From Pseudomonadota bacterium (GTDB taxonomy: Bacteria; Pseudomonadota; Alphaproteobacteria; UBA828), in contig JAQBTG010000005.1 in assembly GCA_027624955.1 (NCBI GenBank), positions 1-64,000 on the forward strand: a stretch of 64,000 bases of DNA. The letters run 5' to 3'. Shown here in pieces: positions 1 to 9,335 of this stretch. The notes below the pieces were generated by a model. The model searched no databases. It worked only from the letters and a program-made list of their open reading frames with translations, and had not been told where the DNA came from. A program made the translations under genes and the position numbers. Within the stretch, counting starts at the first letter, position 1. The number at the start of each line of letters is the position of its first letter.

Positions 1-62
1 CGTGCGTGGCGGCTTGAAAAACAGCTGGCACGGTTCCTTGCGTGTCCTGCCTGTTAACGTGA

Positions 63-266
63 CAATGCCGCGGGGAGACATCACTCCTACCGCTGGCGGC
101 AGGAGAGGCGCTCGATTCCGCTCTGGAAAATGTCGTGTCGCCGGATTTCGATCCTATGGGCGTCGTGCGCCTCATTAAACGCCAGGCCGAGGCGGAGCGT
201 CTGTTTCGTCTGACGGTGGCGCCTGGCGGCACCGAGCAAGCTCTCGATCTCCTGCTCAACCTGTGA
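63..266 (+). pseudogene. possible 3' end of a broken or incompletely captured coding sequence
   Basis: One frame stays open from 63 to a TGA at 264-266 and reads like a real Leu/Ala/Glu-rich protein C-terminus (for example SALENVVSPDFDP and LFRLTVAPGGTEQALD). The same frame has stops at 15-17 and 60-62. The first 57 bases look more coding in a different frame (reading WRLEKQLARFL), so either a frameshift or poor sequence at the window edge is possible. No family was recognised. It converges on the cytochrome c gene, ending 12 bases before that gene's stop. Confidence 0.3.
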
Positions 267-278
267 AGCGGTGGTCTT

Positions 279-809
279 CTACTCGCTCAAGCTTTGCAGA
301 TACAGCATCACGTTGGCGCGGTCGCCGTCTTTCTTGACGCCGGCGAACGACATTTTGGTTCCCGGCACGGTCCCCTTCGGGTTGGCGAGGAATTCGTTCA
401 GCGCCGCGATGCTCCAACTGCCGCCATGCGACGCCATGGCGTCGGAATAATTAAAGCCCTCGACCACCGCCACACCGCGCCCAACGATATTCCACAGATT
501 GGGGCCAACCTTGTTCTTGCCGCCCTGATCAACGGTGTGACAGGCGCTGCATTTCTTGAATGTTTTTTGCCCCTTGGCCATGTCTGCGACAGCCAGCAAT
601 TGGTCGATCGAAACCGACGCCACAATTTCCTCTGCAGCGTGTGTCCCTGCCACGCCATCCGCTTCTTCAGCGAGGGGCAGGGCGTGCGCGGCGCTGCCAT
701 GGGCGCCGTCGACATGATAAATATTGGCGGGAATGATCCATGAAATCATTGCGACCAGTCCCGCGAAAAGGATGGCTCCGGCGATCTTATTCAGTTCGAA
801 TGGCGACAT
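279..809 (-). CDS. membrane-anchored class I cytochrome c
   Basis: This 176-residue protein is an electron carrier of the mitochondrial/c2-like cytochrome c family, held to the periplasmic face of the inner membrane. Residues 9-30 form one hydrophobic anchor. The haem-binding motif CSACH is at residues 87-91, followed by a [11 protein letters not shown] block typical of cytochrome c2/c552 proteins. Met163 in GTKMSF is the likely sixth haem ligand. An Ala/Glu-rich linker (about 32-75) separates anchor and haem domain. It is transcribed divergently from kdsB across about 100 bases, an arrangement common in alphaproteobacteria. The exact redox partner cannot be read from the sequence. Confidence 0.93.
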   Translation of the reverse strand: MSPFELNKIAGAILFAGLVAMISWIIPANIYHVDGAHGSAAHALPLAEEADGVAGTHAAEEIVASVSIDQLLAVADMAKGQKTFKKCSACHTVDQGGKNKVGPNLWNIVGRGVAVVEGFNYSDAMASHGGSWSIAALNEFLANPKGTVPGTKMSFAGVKKDGDRANVMLYLQSLSE

Positions 810-909
810 GGGATGAACAAAGCCTCGGTGATTTTCCTAGTGGAGAATTTAACGACTTCCCCATCGCCTGTCCAACTCCTATAAGGCGGCATCAAAGGAG
901 CCAAGTGGC

Positions 910-1716
910 ATGGAAACGTCCTTGATTGCGGATGAAGGGGGGAGGCGCGGTCGCCCCGCCAATCCGATCGTCCTGATTCCGGCGCGCCTGCAATCCGTGC
1001 GCCTGCCAAATAAGCCGCTCGCTGATATCGCGGGTGTGCCGATGATCATCCACGTGATGCGGCGCGCCCAGGAGGCGAATTTGGGGCGTGTGGTGGTCGC
1101 CTGCGCCGAACGCGAAATTGCCGATGCGGTGATGGCGGCTGGCGGCGAGGCGGTGTTGACGCGTGCCGATCACGCTTCTGGTTCCGACCGTATATTCGAG
1201 GCGTTGACGCATCTGGACGGTGATCGGAAGCATGACGCGGTAATCAATCTGCAGGGCGATCTGCCAACGCTGGCGCCGGATTTGCTGCGTGCCGCCCTCG
1301 ATTTGTTGGCTGATGCGGCGGTCGATATCGGCACCCTTGCGGCCGAGATTAACGACCCCGCTGAACGCGACGACCCGAACGTGGTTAAAGCTGTCATCTC
1401 TACAAGTAAGGCGCCAGACGGCGTGGCGGCCGGCAGCGGCCGTGCGCTTTATTTTACGCGCTCTCGCGCGCCCTCGGGAGATGGCGTTTTGTGGCACCAT
1501 ATAGGGCTCTACGCATTCCGCCGTGCCGCGCTTGAACAATTCATCGCTTTGCCGCCGAGCCCGCTGGAGCAGCGTGAGCGTCTTGAGCAGTTGCGCGCCT
1601 TAGAAGCAGGCATGCGCATCGATGTGGCCTTCGTTGACACCGTTCCGCTCGGTGTCGATACTCCGCGCGACTTGGCGCGGGCGCGTGAATTGCTTGGCGC
1701 GCGCGCCGGTAGTTGA
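910..1716 (+). CDS. kdsB: 3-deoxy-manno-octulosonate cytidylyltransferase (CMP-KDO synthetase)
   Basis: KdsB activates KDO with CTP to give CMP-KDO for lipid A-core assembly in the cytoplasm. The 268-residue protein has the nucleotide-binding N-terminus [15 protein letters not shown] (about 23-37), then blocks matching the family ([19 protein letters not shown]) and the late [10 protein letters not shown] segment. The ATG at 910 is preceded by AAGGAG at a good distance. An extension of about 18 residues lies before the conserved core. It is followed after 23 bases by pheA, so the two are probably co-transcribed. Confidence 0.95.
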   Translation: METSLIADEGGRRGRPANPIVLIPARLQSVRLPNKPLADIAGVPMIIHVMRRAQEANLGRVVVACAEREIADAVMAAGGEAVLTRADHASGSDRIFEALTHLDGDRKHDAVINLQGDLPTLAPDLLRAALDLLADAAVDIGTLAAEINDPAERDDPNVVKAVISTSKAPDGVAAGSGRALYFTRSRAPSGDGVLWHHIGLYAFRRAALEQFIALPPSPLEQRERLEQLRALEAGMRIDVAFVDTVPLGVDTPRDLARARELLGARAGS

Positions 1717-1739
1717 GCGCAGGCGGATAGAACCGGCAG

Positions 1740-2615
1740 ATGAGTGACAATCAATCCAAGGCGGCGCAAACGATCGCCTTTCAGGGCGCGCCGGGCGCGT
1801 ATTCGGACATGGCCTGTCGCGCGGTGTTCCCCGAAATGCACACCTTGCCGTGCAACACTTTCACGGATGCCTTTGCCGCCGTGGCTGACGGCCACGCGCG
1901 CCTCGCCATGATTCCGATTGAAAATTCTGTTGCTGGCCGGGTGGCCGATATTCATCAATTGCTGCCCGAATCTAGACTCCACATTGTGGCCGAACATTAT
2001 CAGCCCGTGCAGCACAATTTACTTGCCTGCAAGGGCGCAACGGCCGCGGGGTTAAAGATCGTGCGCTCGCATGTTCATGCGCTCTCGCAATGCCGCAACG
2101 TGATCCGGCGCCTCGGGTTGAACGCGGTTGTCCAGGCCGATACGGCGGGCGCCGCGGCGGAAATCGCTAGGCTCAAAGACCCCGCCATCGCAGCCATCGC
2201 CTCTGGCTTGGCGGCAGAGATTTATGGTCTGGAGGTAATCGAGGCCGGGGTCGAGGATGAAGCGCACAACACCACGCGCTTTGTGGTCCTCGCCGGTGCA
2301 GCGATCGATCCCGATCCGGCAGATGGCCCGGTGGTGACTTCTTTCGTCTTCCATGTTCGCAACGTGCCCGCCGCGCTGTACAAGGCACTTGGCGGATTCG
2401 CCACCAACGGGGTCAACATGACCAAATTGGAGAGCTACATGGTCGGCGGGACGTTTACCGCTACCCAATTTTTTGCCGAGGTCGAGGCCCATCCTTCCGA
2501 GCCGCGGCTGCAGCTGGCGCTGGAGGAGCTCTCCTTCTTCACCAGCGAGATTAAGATTATGGGGGTCTATCTGGCGCACCCTTTCCGTGTCGAGTCGGCG
2601 GCACGCACCGCCTGA
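1740..2615 (+). CDS. pheA: prephenate dehydratase
   Basis: This monofunctional prephenate dehydratase converts prephenate to phenylpyruvate in phenylalanine synthesis. The catalytic PDT domain covers about residues 11-185 and contains the signature TTRF at 178-181. An ACT regulatory domain (about 199-280) carries ESYM at 231-234, in the position of the family's ESRP phenylalanine-binding motif, so feedback inhibition by phenylalanine is expected. There is no chorismate mutase domain. It follows kdsB on the same strand and converges with nudC. Confidence 0.95.
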   Translation: MSDNQSKAAQTIAFQGAPGAYSDMACRAVFPEMHTLPCNTFTDAFAAVADGHARLAMIPIENSVAGRVADIHQLLPESRLHIVAEHYQPVQHNLLACKGATAAGLKIVRSHVHALSQCRNVIRRLGLNAVVQADTAGAAAEIARLKDPAIAAIASGLAAEIYGLEVIEAGVEDEAHNTTRFVVLAGAAIDPDPADGPVVTSFVFHVRNVPAALYKALGGFATNGVNMTKLESYMVGGTFTATQFFAEVEAHPSEPRLQLALEELSFFTSEIKIMGVYLAHPFRVESAARTA

Positions 2616-2631
2616 TCAACACCGATAACGT

Positions 2632-3576
2632 TCAAATCGGGAACCGGCCCTCGATCCAATCGCCGATCAAGCGGCGTGCGATGGAATATTTGCCGGGCAT
2701 GCGGAATTCGTCCGAATCCACGACGTTCCGCAACCAGTCGCGCCCATACCAATGGGCGTATTCCAACTCTTTGCCGTCGACAATGATTTCACGGCTTGCG
2801 GCTTTGGCCATGAAGCCCACCATGATCGATGCGGGAAAAGGCCAAGGTTGTGACGAATGGTAGCGCACGTCGGCAACATGGACGCCGGATTCTTCGAATA
2901 TTTCGCGCGCTACGGTTTCTTCCAGACTTTCGCCGGGCTCGAGGAATCCGGCCAGGGTCGAATGCATCCCGGTGGGCCAGTGAGATTGACGGCATAGCAG
3001 GCAGTCATCGCCATCATGCACCAGCACGATCACCGCAGAATCGGTGCGCGGAAAATGCGATGCCCCGCAGGCCAGATTGGTGCAGACGCGTTCATGTCCG
3101 GCTCGCCGCGCCTCGCTTTTATGTCCACAAGCGGCGCAAAACCCGTTTTTCTGGTGCCAATACATCAGTCCGCGCGCATAAGCCAAAATTGCCGCCTCGT
3201 GCGCCGGCACCAATTGCACCGAATCGCGCAAATCCATGAGGACGCCGCCGGAGTAGCGCGCGATTAGTCTTTCCTCCGGCAAATGAGAAAGATCGACGGC
3301 GAAATGAGCGATCCCGTCTTCTTCTGGGGCGACGCCGAGGAAAGCTAGCGATGCGTTGGCGTCGAGTAATCCATCGAGCGCCTCGCGGTTGTTCAGCGCG
3401 GCGCGTGGCTCCGCGCCCTCAAATACAATGGTTTTTTGGTTCCACACCGCGATGAAGCGGCTCACCGGATCGTTCAGCTGGGCCTCTATCCAGCCGACAT
3501 CAGTTCTCAGGTGATCCGCCCGGTCGAGCGGCACCCCTGAGAATACATTGCCCGGCAAGATCGATAGCTTTTGCAT
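2632..3576 (-). CDS. nudC: NADH pyrophosphatase / NAD-capped RNA decapping Nudix hydrolase
   Basis: NudC hydrolyses NAD(H) to NMN(H) and AMP, and in characterised homologues removes NAD caps from RNA. The 314-residue protein has a variable N-terminal domain, a zinc ribbon with Cys147, Cys150, Cys165 and Cys170, a Nudix box at about 210-232 (GFLEPGESLEETVAREIFEE), and SQPWPFPAS at 242-250, which distinguishes NudC from other Nudix proteins. It is convergent with pheA. Its start lies about 90 bases from the SRP RNA, to which it is divergent. Confidence 0.94.
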   Translation of the reverse strand: MQKLSILPGNVFSGVPLDRADHLRTDVGWIEAQLNDPVSRFIAVWNQKTIVFEGAEPRAALNNREALDGLLDANASLAFLGVAPEEDGIAHFAVDLSHLPEERLIARYSGGVLMDLRDSVQLVPAHEAAILAYARGLMYWHQKNGFCAACGHKSEARRAGHERVCTNLACGASHFPRTDSAVIVLVHDGDDCLLCRQSHWPTGMHSTLAGFLEPGESLEETVAREIFEESGVHVADVRYHSSQPWPFPASIMVGFMAKAASREIIVDGKELEYAHWYGRDWLRNVVDSDEFRMPGKYSIARRLIGDWIEGRFPI

Positions 3577-3628
3577 GCCGCCAACCTCGCATGACTGTCC
3601 GTACGGGTCAAAGAGCTCGGTTAAGAGC

Positions 3629-3659
3629 TTGCGTCGGGGGCGGGCAATGCTGGTATAGT
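3629..3659 (+). promoter_or_regulatory. probable sigma-70-type promoter of the SRP RNA
   Basis: A TTGCGT element at 3629-3634 and TATAGT at 3654-3659 are separated by 19 bases. The -10 lies about 7 bases before the first paired base of the SRP RNA at 3667, which fits a start there. The spacer is longer than ideal, so the -10 is better supported than the -35. Confidence 0.45.
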
Positions 3660-3666
3660 ATCGCCA

Positions 3667-3763
3667 GGGAGACCGGCGGCGGACGGCCGCCTCGCTAACT
3701 CGGTCAGGTCCGGAAGGAAGCAGCCGTAACGAGTGCTGGACGGGTTGCCTGTCCGGCCTCCCG
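3667..3763 (+). ncRNA. ffs: signal recognition particle RNA (small bacterial 4.5S type)
   Basis: The apical loop signature GTCAGGTCCGGAAGGAAGCA, the conserved Ffh-binding region, lies at about 3703-3722. The ends pair: 3667-3676 (GGGAGACCGG) with 3753-3762 (CCGGCCTCCC), one A/C mismatch apart. The length of about 97 bases fits the small SRP RNA. It sits just upstream of dnaX, a recurrent alphaproteobacterial location. The RNA forms the SRP with Ffh for co-translational membrane targeting. Its exact 3' end is not certain, and no clear T-rich terminator follows. Confidence 0.93.
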
Positions 3764-3830
3764 CCTTTACCGCGTGATCGGTGCCTTTCAGCCGATTCGC
3801 ACCTGACCTAACAACAACCGTGGATTCCGG

Positions 3831-5648
3831 ATGGGCGACGGCGGCCCTTACCGCGTTCTGGCCCGTAAGTACCGGCCAACCAATTTTTCCGACCTAATTG
3901 GGCAGGACGCATTGGTGCGCACGGTGACCAACGCGATTCGCACCGGCCGGCTAGCGCATGCCTTTCTTCTCACGGGTGTGCGCGGCGTCGGTAAGACGTC
4001 GACTGCACGGATACTCGCCCGTGCTCTCAATTGTACCGGCGCGGGCGGCGAAGGTCCCACGGCTGAACCATGCGGCGTTTGCGAGCATTGCCAAGCTATC
4101 GCCGAAGACCGCCATGTCGATGTGATGGAAATGGATGCGGCTTCGCGCACCGGTGTCGACGATATCCGCGAGCTGATCGATGGCGTGCGCTACCGTCCGA
4201 CCAGCGCTCGCTACAAGGTCTACATCGTCGACGAAGTGCATATGCTCTCCAAGCAGGCGTTCAACGCCTTATTGAAGACGCTCGAGGAGCCGCCGCCACA
4301 CGCCAAATTTATTTTTGCCACCACCGAAGTGCGCCGCCTGCCGGTTACCGTCCTGTCGCGCTGCCAGCGTTTCGATTTAAGGCGCGTCGATGCCACCACT
4401 CTGGCAGCTCATTTTCAGGCCGTCGCCGAGAAGGAAAATGCTGAGATCTCTGAGGGCGCGATCCGCCTGATCGCGCGCGCCGCCGACGGTTCCGTCCGCG
4501 ATGGTCTTTCGCTGCTTGATCAGGCAATTGCCCATGGTGGCGGTGCGGTCAGCGAAGCCGAGGTGCGCGATATGCTCGGCCTTGCCGACCGTGAGCGGGT
4601 GTTCGAGCTTTTCGCCGCGGTGATGAAGGGCGAAACCGCTAGCGCCCTCGATCTTCTGGGTGAGCAATACCGCGCCGGCGCGGACCCCATTGCCGTTTTG
4701 GAAGACATGCTGGAACTGACCCACTGGCTAACTCGGGTGAAATTGGTGCCGGCAATCGCCAACGACCCGAGCATACCCGAAATCGAACGGCGCCAGGGGC
4801 AGGAGATGACCGCCCAGCTGGCCATGCCCGAACTGACCCGCGCCTGGCAGATGCTGCTGAAGGGCCTGTCCGAGGCGCGCAGTGCGCCGCAAAGCTTGAT
4901 GGCGGTTGAAATGGCGTTGGTGCGTCTCGCGTATGCCGCCGATCTGCCGAGCCCGGCGGACGCCTTGCGGGCGCTTGACGGCGCATCGCCCACGGCCGCA
5001 CCTGTGAAGGCCGCCGCGCAGCCGCCATCAGCGCCGCCATCAGCGCCGCCATCAGTGTCGCCATCAGCGCCGCCATCAGCGCTGGCACCAGACTTGGTGT
5101 CTGAGGCAACGCCGCCCGTCCTGTCGCGTGGCGCACCCGAATCTACCGCCGAATCGGGTGGCGGTCAGACGGCTCTAGCTGAGGAACGGGCGCCGGAGCA
5201 GGCTGAGCCCGCCGAGCAACAACCGGTCGTCCGGGCTGGCGAAACCATCGCCGGCGAGGCACCTGGCGGCGGAGTCACATGTTTCCAGGATGTTGTCGCC
5301 CTTGCCGGGCAGCACCGTGAAATGGATTTGCGTCATTGGCTGGTTTCCGACGTTCATCTGGTGCGATTTTTGCCGGGCCGTATCGAATTGCGCCAAAACG
5401 AGGTGGTTCTCAAGCCATTGGCCGGCGAACTCGGCGAAAAATTACAGGTTTGGACCGGCCGGCGCTGGATGGTGGTGTTGTCTGAAGAACCCGGTGAGCC
5501 GACACTGGAGGAACAGGCGGAAGCAAGAGTTGCGGCTAAATTGCGGGCAGCTGAGGACGATCCACTAGTCCGTCAGGTATTGAAAATATTTCCGGACGCG
5601 CAAATCGCCGGCTTGCGCGAGAGCGACGAATCGGACGATAACGAGTGA
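3831..5648 (+). CDS. dnaX: DNA polymerase III subunit gamma/tau (clamp loader)
   Basis: This 605-residue AAA+ ATPase loads the sliding clamp and, as tau, couples polymerase and helicase. Walker A is at about 49-57 (GVRGVGKTS), zinc ligands are Cys68, Cys81, Cys84 and Cys87, Walker B is DEVH at 134-137, and the SRC motif is at 176-178. After domain III comes a Pro/Ala/Ser-rich linker (about 395-470) containing five PPSA-like repeats, then a C-terminal domain (about 480-600) of the alphaproteobacterial type. I see no obvious slippery heptamer for making a short gamma form. ybaB follows 22 bases later. Confidence 0.96.
   Translation: MGDGGPYRVLARKYRPTNFSDLIGQDALVRTVTNAIRTGRLAHAFLLTGVRGVGKTSTARILARALNCTGAGGEGPTAEPCGVCEHCQAIAEDRHVDVMEMDAASRTGVDDIRELIDGVRYRPTSARYKVYIVDEVHMLSKQAFNALLKTLEEPPPHAKFIFATTEVRRLPVTVLSRCQRFDLRRVDATTLAAHFQAVAEKENAEISEGAIRLIARAADGSVRDGLSLLDQAIAHGGGAVSEAEVRDMLGLADRERVFELFAAVMKGETASALDLLGEQYRAGADPIAVLEDMLELTHWLTRVKLVPAIANDPSIPEIERRQGQEMTAQLAMPELTRAWQMLLKGLSEARSAPQSLMAVEMALVRLAYAADLPSPADALRALDGASPTAAPVKAAAQPPSAPPSAPPSVSPSAPPSALAPDLVSEATPPVLSRGAPESTAESGGGQTALAEERAPEQAEPAEQQPVVRAGETIAGEAPGGGVTCFQDVVALAGQHREMDLRHWLVSDVHLVRFLPGRIELRQNEVVLKPLAGELGEKLQVWTGRRWMVVLSEEPGEPTLEEQAEARVAAKLRAAEDDPLVRQVLKIFPDAQIAGLRESDESDDNE
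5022..5081 (+). repeat. five tandem 12-base repeats inside dnaX
   Basis: Five consecutive copies of CCGCCATCAGCG, two of them with one substitution, encode the Pro-Ser-Ala linker of DnaX. The unit is a multiple of three, so copy-number change would preserve the reading frame and only alter linker length. Confidence 0.85.
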
Positions 5649-5670
5649 CCTCAGAACGGAGAGAAAGCAT

Positions 5671-5994
5671 ATGAAGAATCTGGGCCAAATGATGAAACAG
5701 GCGCAGCAAATGCAAGCCAAAATGGCGGAAATGCAGGAAGGTCTGGATGCGTTGGAAGTCAGCGGTGCCGCCGGCGGCGGATTGGTCAGCGTTACTCTCA
5801 ACGGTAAGGGCGACATGCGCGCCATCAAAATTGACCCCTCACTTGCGATTGCCGACGAAGTAGAAGTGCTGGAGGACTTGGTGACAGCGGCGTTCAACGA
5901 CGCAAAAGCCAAGGTCGAGGCTCACATGCAAGAAGAGATGGCAAAAGTGACCGGCGGGCTGAACTTGCCGCCGGGCATGAATTTACCCTTTTAG
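5671..5994 (+). CDS. YbaB/EbfC family nucleoid-associated protein
   Basis: This 107-residue DNA-binding protein has the family layout. An N-terminal helix is rich in Met, Gln and Lys (LGQMMKQAQQMQAKMAEMQ). A beta region follows with SGAAGGGLVSVTLNGKG. An acidic helix comes next, and the C-terminus is Gly/Pro/Met-rich and ends LPPGMNLPF. Homologues form dimers that bind DNA and help organise the nucleoid. It lies between dnaX and recR, as in many bacteria. A GGAGAG Shine-Dalgarno-like sequence precedes the ATG. Confidence 0.94.
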   Translation: MKNLGQMMKQAQQMQAKMAEMQEGLDALEVSGAAGGGLVSVTLNGKGDMRAIKIDPSLAIADEVEVLEDLVTAAFNDAKAKVEAHMQEEMAKVTGGLNLPPGMNLPF

Positions 5995-6021
5995 ACGCTG
6001 CCATAAAGCCGGATTCAGGCC

Positions 6022-6621
6022 ATGGCAGGCGACGATATCGAACGGCTTATTAATTATCTGAGCAAGCTGCCCGGCCTCGGGCCGCGCTCGGCGCGCCGTG
6101 CCGCGCTCTACCTTTTGAAGCGCCGCGAGGCCTTGTTGGTGCCTCTTTTGATGGCGCTTAAAAGTGCCGCGGAATCCATTAAGCCGTGCATGATGTGCGG
6201 CAATCTCGACAGCCAAGACCCTTGCGCCATCTGTGCCAACCCTGAACGCGATGGCAGCATCATTTGCGTGGTGGAGGAAGTCGCTGATCTTTGGGCGCTG
6301 GAGCGCACGCTGAGCTACAAGGGGCGGTACCATATTCTCGGCGGGCTACTTTCGGCATTGGACGGCGTTGGCCCGGAGGATTTAAACATCGCCGCCCTTC
6401 TCGCCCGTGCAGACCCGCCCGAAGTGACGGAAATCATTCTGGCCATGAGTGCCACCGTCGATGGGCAAACCACAGCGCACTATGTGACCGATCGATTGCG
6501 CGGCCTGGGTGTCCGCATTACCCGCCTTGCGCACGGTGTTCCGGTGGGAGGCGAACTTGACTATCTCGACGACGGCACGCTGAGCGCGGCCCTCAAGGCG
6601 CGTCGTCCGCTTGATAGCTAA
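6022..6621 (+). CDS. recR: recombination mediator protein RecR
   Basis: RecR acts with RecO and RecF to load RecA at gaps during recombinational repair. The 199-residue protein has an N-terminal helix-hairpin-helix (about 7-28, [12 protein letters not shown]), a four-Cys zinc finger (Cys56, Cys59, Cys68, Cys71), a Toprim domain from about 79 (ICVVEE onward), and the C-terminal [21 protein letters not shown] motif, here with [20 protein letters not shown]. It ends the dnaX-ybaB-recR operon, 27 bases after ybaB. Confidence 0.96.
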   Translation: MAGDDIERLINYLSKLPGLGPRSARRAALYLLKRREALLVPLLMALKSAAESIKPCMMCGNLDSQDPCAICANPERDGSIICVVEEVADLWALERTLSYKGRYHILGGLLSALDGVGPEDLNIAALLARADPPEVTEIILAMSATVDGQTTAHYVTDRLRGLGVRITRLAHGVPVGGELDYLDDGTLSAALKARRPLDS

Positions 6622-6624
6622 ATA

Positions 6625-7737
6625 TTAATCCTTGCCGGCTGATTGAAGCGGCGCGGCGATGGGACTTTCGCTGCCTTCGCTTTCCACGGCGTCTTCGAGC
6701 TGCACCGATTCGATGCGCTCGGCGCGTTTGCCCACTTTGTCGGTGGAAATGCGAATCTGCCGCATATCGTCACCTGCCTGATCGAAATGGCGCTGCAATT
6801 TTCCGACTCGGTCATCGAGGCGGACGACATCGCCTAACAGTGCCTGGACTTCCTTCTGAATAAGCCCCGCCTGCTCCTTCATGCGTACATCCTTGAGGAT
6901 CGCCCGTACGGTATTGAGCGTCGCCCATAATGTCGTGGGAGAGACGATGAACACCCGTGCCCGATAGCTCGCATCGATAACGGCCGGGAAATTGCCATGA
7001 AGTTCGGCATAGACCGCCTCGGAGGGCAGGAACATCAGCGCCGCATCCGCGGTTTCGCCGGGCACAATATAGCGCTCAGAAATATCCTTGATGTGGCCTT
7101 GCATGGCGTCACGGAAGGCGCGCTCGGCGGTTTTCCTGGCAACGTCGTCCGTCGCTGCTTGCAGCGCGTGATAGCTTTCCAAGGGAAATTTAGCGTCAAT
7201 TGCGATAGCGCCCGGCGGATTGGGCAATTCTAGGAGACAATCCGCCCGTTTTCCGTTTCCGAGCTGAGCCTGAAAACGGTAAGCGGAGGGTGGCAGCACC
7301 TGACGCACCAAATCGTTCAGTTGAATTTCGCCAAAAGCGCCGCGCGCCTGCTTGTTGGAAAGAATATTCTGCAGATTGACGACCTGGCCGGAAAGGTCAG
7401 CAATGTTGGCTTGCGCCCTGTCGATCACGGCCAGGCGGACTTCTACTTTGCCTATGCTCTCCAAGGTCTTATTGGTCGTCGTCTGCAATCCTTCCGCGAG
7501 GGTTTTGTTGAGCGACGCCTCACGCTCATATATGCGTTCGGCGAGGGCGCGCTGTTCCGCCTTCAGGCGCTCCTCCATGTCGCGTTGGCCGGCCGCGAAG
7601 TTCTCTGTCAGGCGGGTTAATTCGCCGCGTAGAGCCTCCGTCTCTCCAGCCCGGCCGCGCAACCGCAGGATCGAAAACGTCGCGAATGCCGCGATCAGGG
7701 CGACCGCAATCAACAGGGCAAGAATAACGATATCCAT
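6625..7737 (-). CDS. rmuC: DNA recombination protein RmuC
   Basis: RmuC proteins limit recombination at inverted repeats and carry a nuclease-like core. The 370-residue protein has an N-terminal membrane segment (about 1-22), a coiled-coil region (about 30-130), then the conserved core with RGAFGEIQLNDLVRQVLPP, AIDAKFPLESYHAL and FIVSPTTLWATLNTV. I chose the ATG at 7737; a GTG three codons upstream (7746) is an alternative. It converges with recR, leaving only 3 bases between the stops. Confidence 0.9.
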   Translation of the reverse strand: MDIVILALLIAVALIAAFATFSILRLRGRAGETEALRGELTRLTENFAAGQRDMEERLKAEQRALAERIYEREASLNKTLAEGLQTTTNKTLESIGKVEVRLAVIDRAQANIADLSGQVVNLQNILSNKQARGAFGEIQLNDLVRQVLPPSAYRFQAQLGNGKRADCLLELPNPPGAIAIDAKFPLESYHALQAATDDVARKTAERAFRDAMQGHIKDISERYIVPGETADAALMFLPSEAVYAELHGNFPAVIDASYRARVFIVSPTTLWATLNTVRAILKDVRMKEQAGLIQKEVQALLGDVVRLDDRVGKLQRHFDQAGDDMRQIRISTDKVGKRAERIESVQLEDAVESEGSESPIAAPLQSAGKD

Positions 7738-7848
7738 GTGCGTCACTATGAGCCCGCCATCCGCCGCCTGTCAAAGCGGCATGGCCCCGCTTGACGATAG
7801 CCGTAACGAGTAATACCTAAACCGTGAATTTCTCTGGATGATCTGCTC

Positions 7849-8370
7849 ATGGCCGTACGCCCGATCCTAGTTGCGCCCGACAAACGATTGAAACTCCGCT
7901 CCAATCCGGTGGAAAAGGTGGACGCGGAAATTTGCGCTCTGTTGGACGACATGTTGGAGACCATGTATCACGGCGACGGCCTCGGCCTTGCGGCAATTCA
8001 GGTCGGCGTTCCCAAGCGCGTGATTGTGGTCGATGTGCACGCGCCCGACGATCCGCCGGCACCGCTCAAGCTGATCAATCCTGAGATTCTGTGGTTCTCG
8101 CCCGAGCGTATCGTCTATGAAGAGGGCTGCCTCTCGTTTCCAGAATATTTCGCCGACGTCCAGCGCGCCGACGCGGTACGCGTGCGCTATCTCGACGAGA
8201 ACGGCGACACACAAGAGATTGAGGCGGCGGAAACGCTTGCGGTTTGCTTGCAGCATGAAGTGGATCACCTCGACGGAAAATTGTTCGTCGACCATTTATC
8301 GCTGGTAAAGCGGGGGATCATCCTGCGTAAAATGGCCAAGGCAGCGCGCGCCCAAGGCAAGGACGCGTGA
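7849..8370 (+). CDS. def: peptide deformylase
   Basis: Def removes the N-formyl group from new proteins. The 173-residue metalloenzyme has all three motifs: GLAAIQVG (46-53), EGCLS (92-96, with the metal Cys) and HEVDH (136-140, two metal His and the catalytic Glu). It begins a def-fmt-truA operon; fmt starts 14 bases after the stop. This pairing matches formylation and deformylation of initiator Met. Confidence 0.96.
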   Translation: MAVRPILVAPDKRLKLRSNPVEKVDAEICALLDDMLETMYHGDGLGLAAIQVGVPKRVIVVDVHAPDDPPAPLKLINPEILWFSPERIVYEEGCLSFPEYFADVQRADAVRVRYLDENGDTQEIEAAETLAVCLQHEVDHLDGKLFVDHLSLVKRGIILRKMAKAARAQGKDA

Positions 8371-8384
8371 GGTAGACTCGGCGC

Positions 8385-9335
8385 ATGGCTGCCAACACCC
8401 TTATCTTCATGGGCACGCCGGATTATGCGGTGCCATCGCTTGACGCCTTATTGGCGGCGGGTTTCCCCGTTGCCGCGGTTTACTGCCAGCCGCCGCGCCC
8501 GGCCGGTCGCGGCAAGCAGCCTCGGCCTACGGCGGTTCAGCGTCGCGCCGAAGCGGCAGGGCTGGATCTGCACATGCCGGTGAGTTTGAAAGAAGAGGCC
8601 GAGCAGCGCGTGTTCACGGCTATTGGGGCGGAACTCTGCGTGGTTGTGGCCTATGGCCTGATCCTGCCGCCGGCATTGCTGAGCGCACCGCGCCTGGGGT
8701 GCATCAATGCCCATGCATCCCTGCTGCCGCGCTGGCGCGGCGCAGCGCCAATTCAGCGCGCCATCATGGCCGGTGACAACGAGACCGGCGTGAGCATCAT
8801 GCAAATGGACGAAGGGCTGGATACCGGCCCGGTATTGCGCCAGGCCAAATTGGCGATCGATGCGGATTGCGACGCGGGTCAATTGCATGATCGGCTCGCT
8901 GCACTGTCGGCCGATCTGATCACCGAGGTTGCGGGCGAACTGTGCCGGGGCAAGGCGCCGATGCCTTTGCAACAGGCCGACGGCGCCAGCTATGCCGCCA
9001 AAATTGACAAGGCAGAGGCGCGGCTCGATTGGACACGTCCGGCGCCCGAATTGGCGAATCTGGTACGCGCCTTGTCGCCAGTTCCGGGCGCCTGGTTTCT
9101 GCACGGAACCGCGCGCATCAAGCTGCTTGCCGCTCAGGCGCTGACGCCCGAAATCGTTGAGGCGCCCGGCACCGTGCTTGATGACGACGGCCTCTTTGTC
9201 GCTTGCGGTGCCGGCACGGCGCTCCGCCTCCTGCGTCTGCAACGCGCTGGCAAGAGCGATCTCGCGGCAGCTGAATTCCTGCGTGGCCACGCGATCCCTG
9301 CGGGAGAGACATTGCCGTGCCTCGCTACAAGCTGA
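8385..9335 (+). CDS. fmt: methionyl-tRNA formyltransferase
   Basis: Fmt formylates initiator Met-tRNA with 10-formyltetrahydrofolate. The 316-residue protein has the catalytic residues Asn108, His110 and Asp146, the SLLPRWRGAAPIQ signature (112-124), and a C-terminal OB-like tRNA-binding domain (from about 205). It overlaps truA by 19 bases, which suggests translational coupling. Confidence 0.96.
   Translation: MAANTLIFMGTPDYAVPSLDALLAAGFPVAAVYCQPPRPAGRGKQPRPTAVQRRAEAAGLDLHMPVSLKEEAEQRVFTAIGAELCVVVAYGLILPPALLSAPRLGCINAHASLLPRWRGAAPIQRAIMAGDNETGVSIMQMDEGLDTGPVLRQAKLAIDADCDAGQLHDRLAALSADLITEVAGELCRGKAPMPLQQADGASYAAKIDKAEARLDWTRPAPELANLVRALSPVPGAWFLHGTARIKLLAAQALTPEIVEAPGTVLDDDGLFVACGAGTALRLLRLQRAGKSDLAAAEFLRGHAIPAGETLPCLATS

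Noticed and set aside
892-1539. Long antisense frame over kdsB
   Set aside because: It is a GC-driven shadow; kdsB carries all the conserved motifs in the other direction.
3831-5648. Programmed frameshift site in dnaX
   Set aside because: No A-rich slippery heptamer followed by a stem-loop was seen at the expected position.
8448-9290. Long open frame antisense to fmt
   Set aside because: It lies fully inside fmt, whose motifs are complete; the antisense translation is His/Arg/Gln-rich and fits no family.
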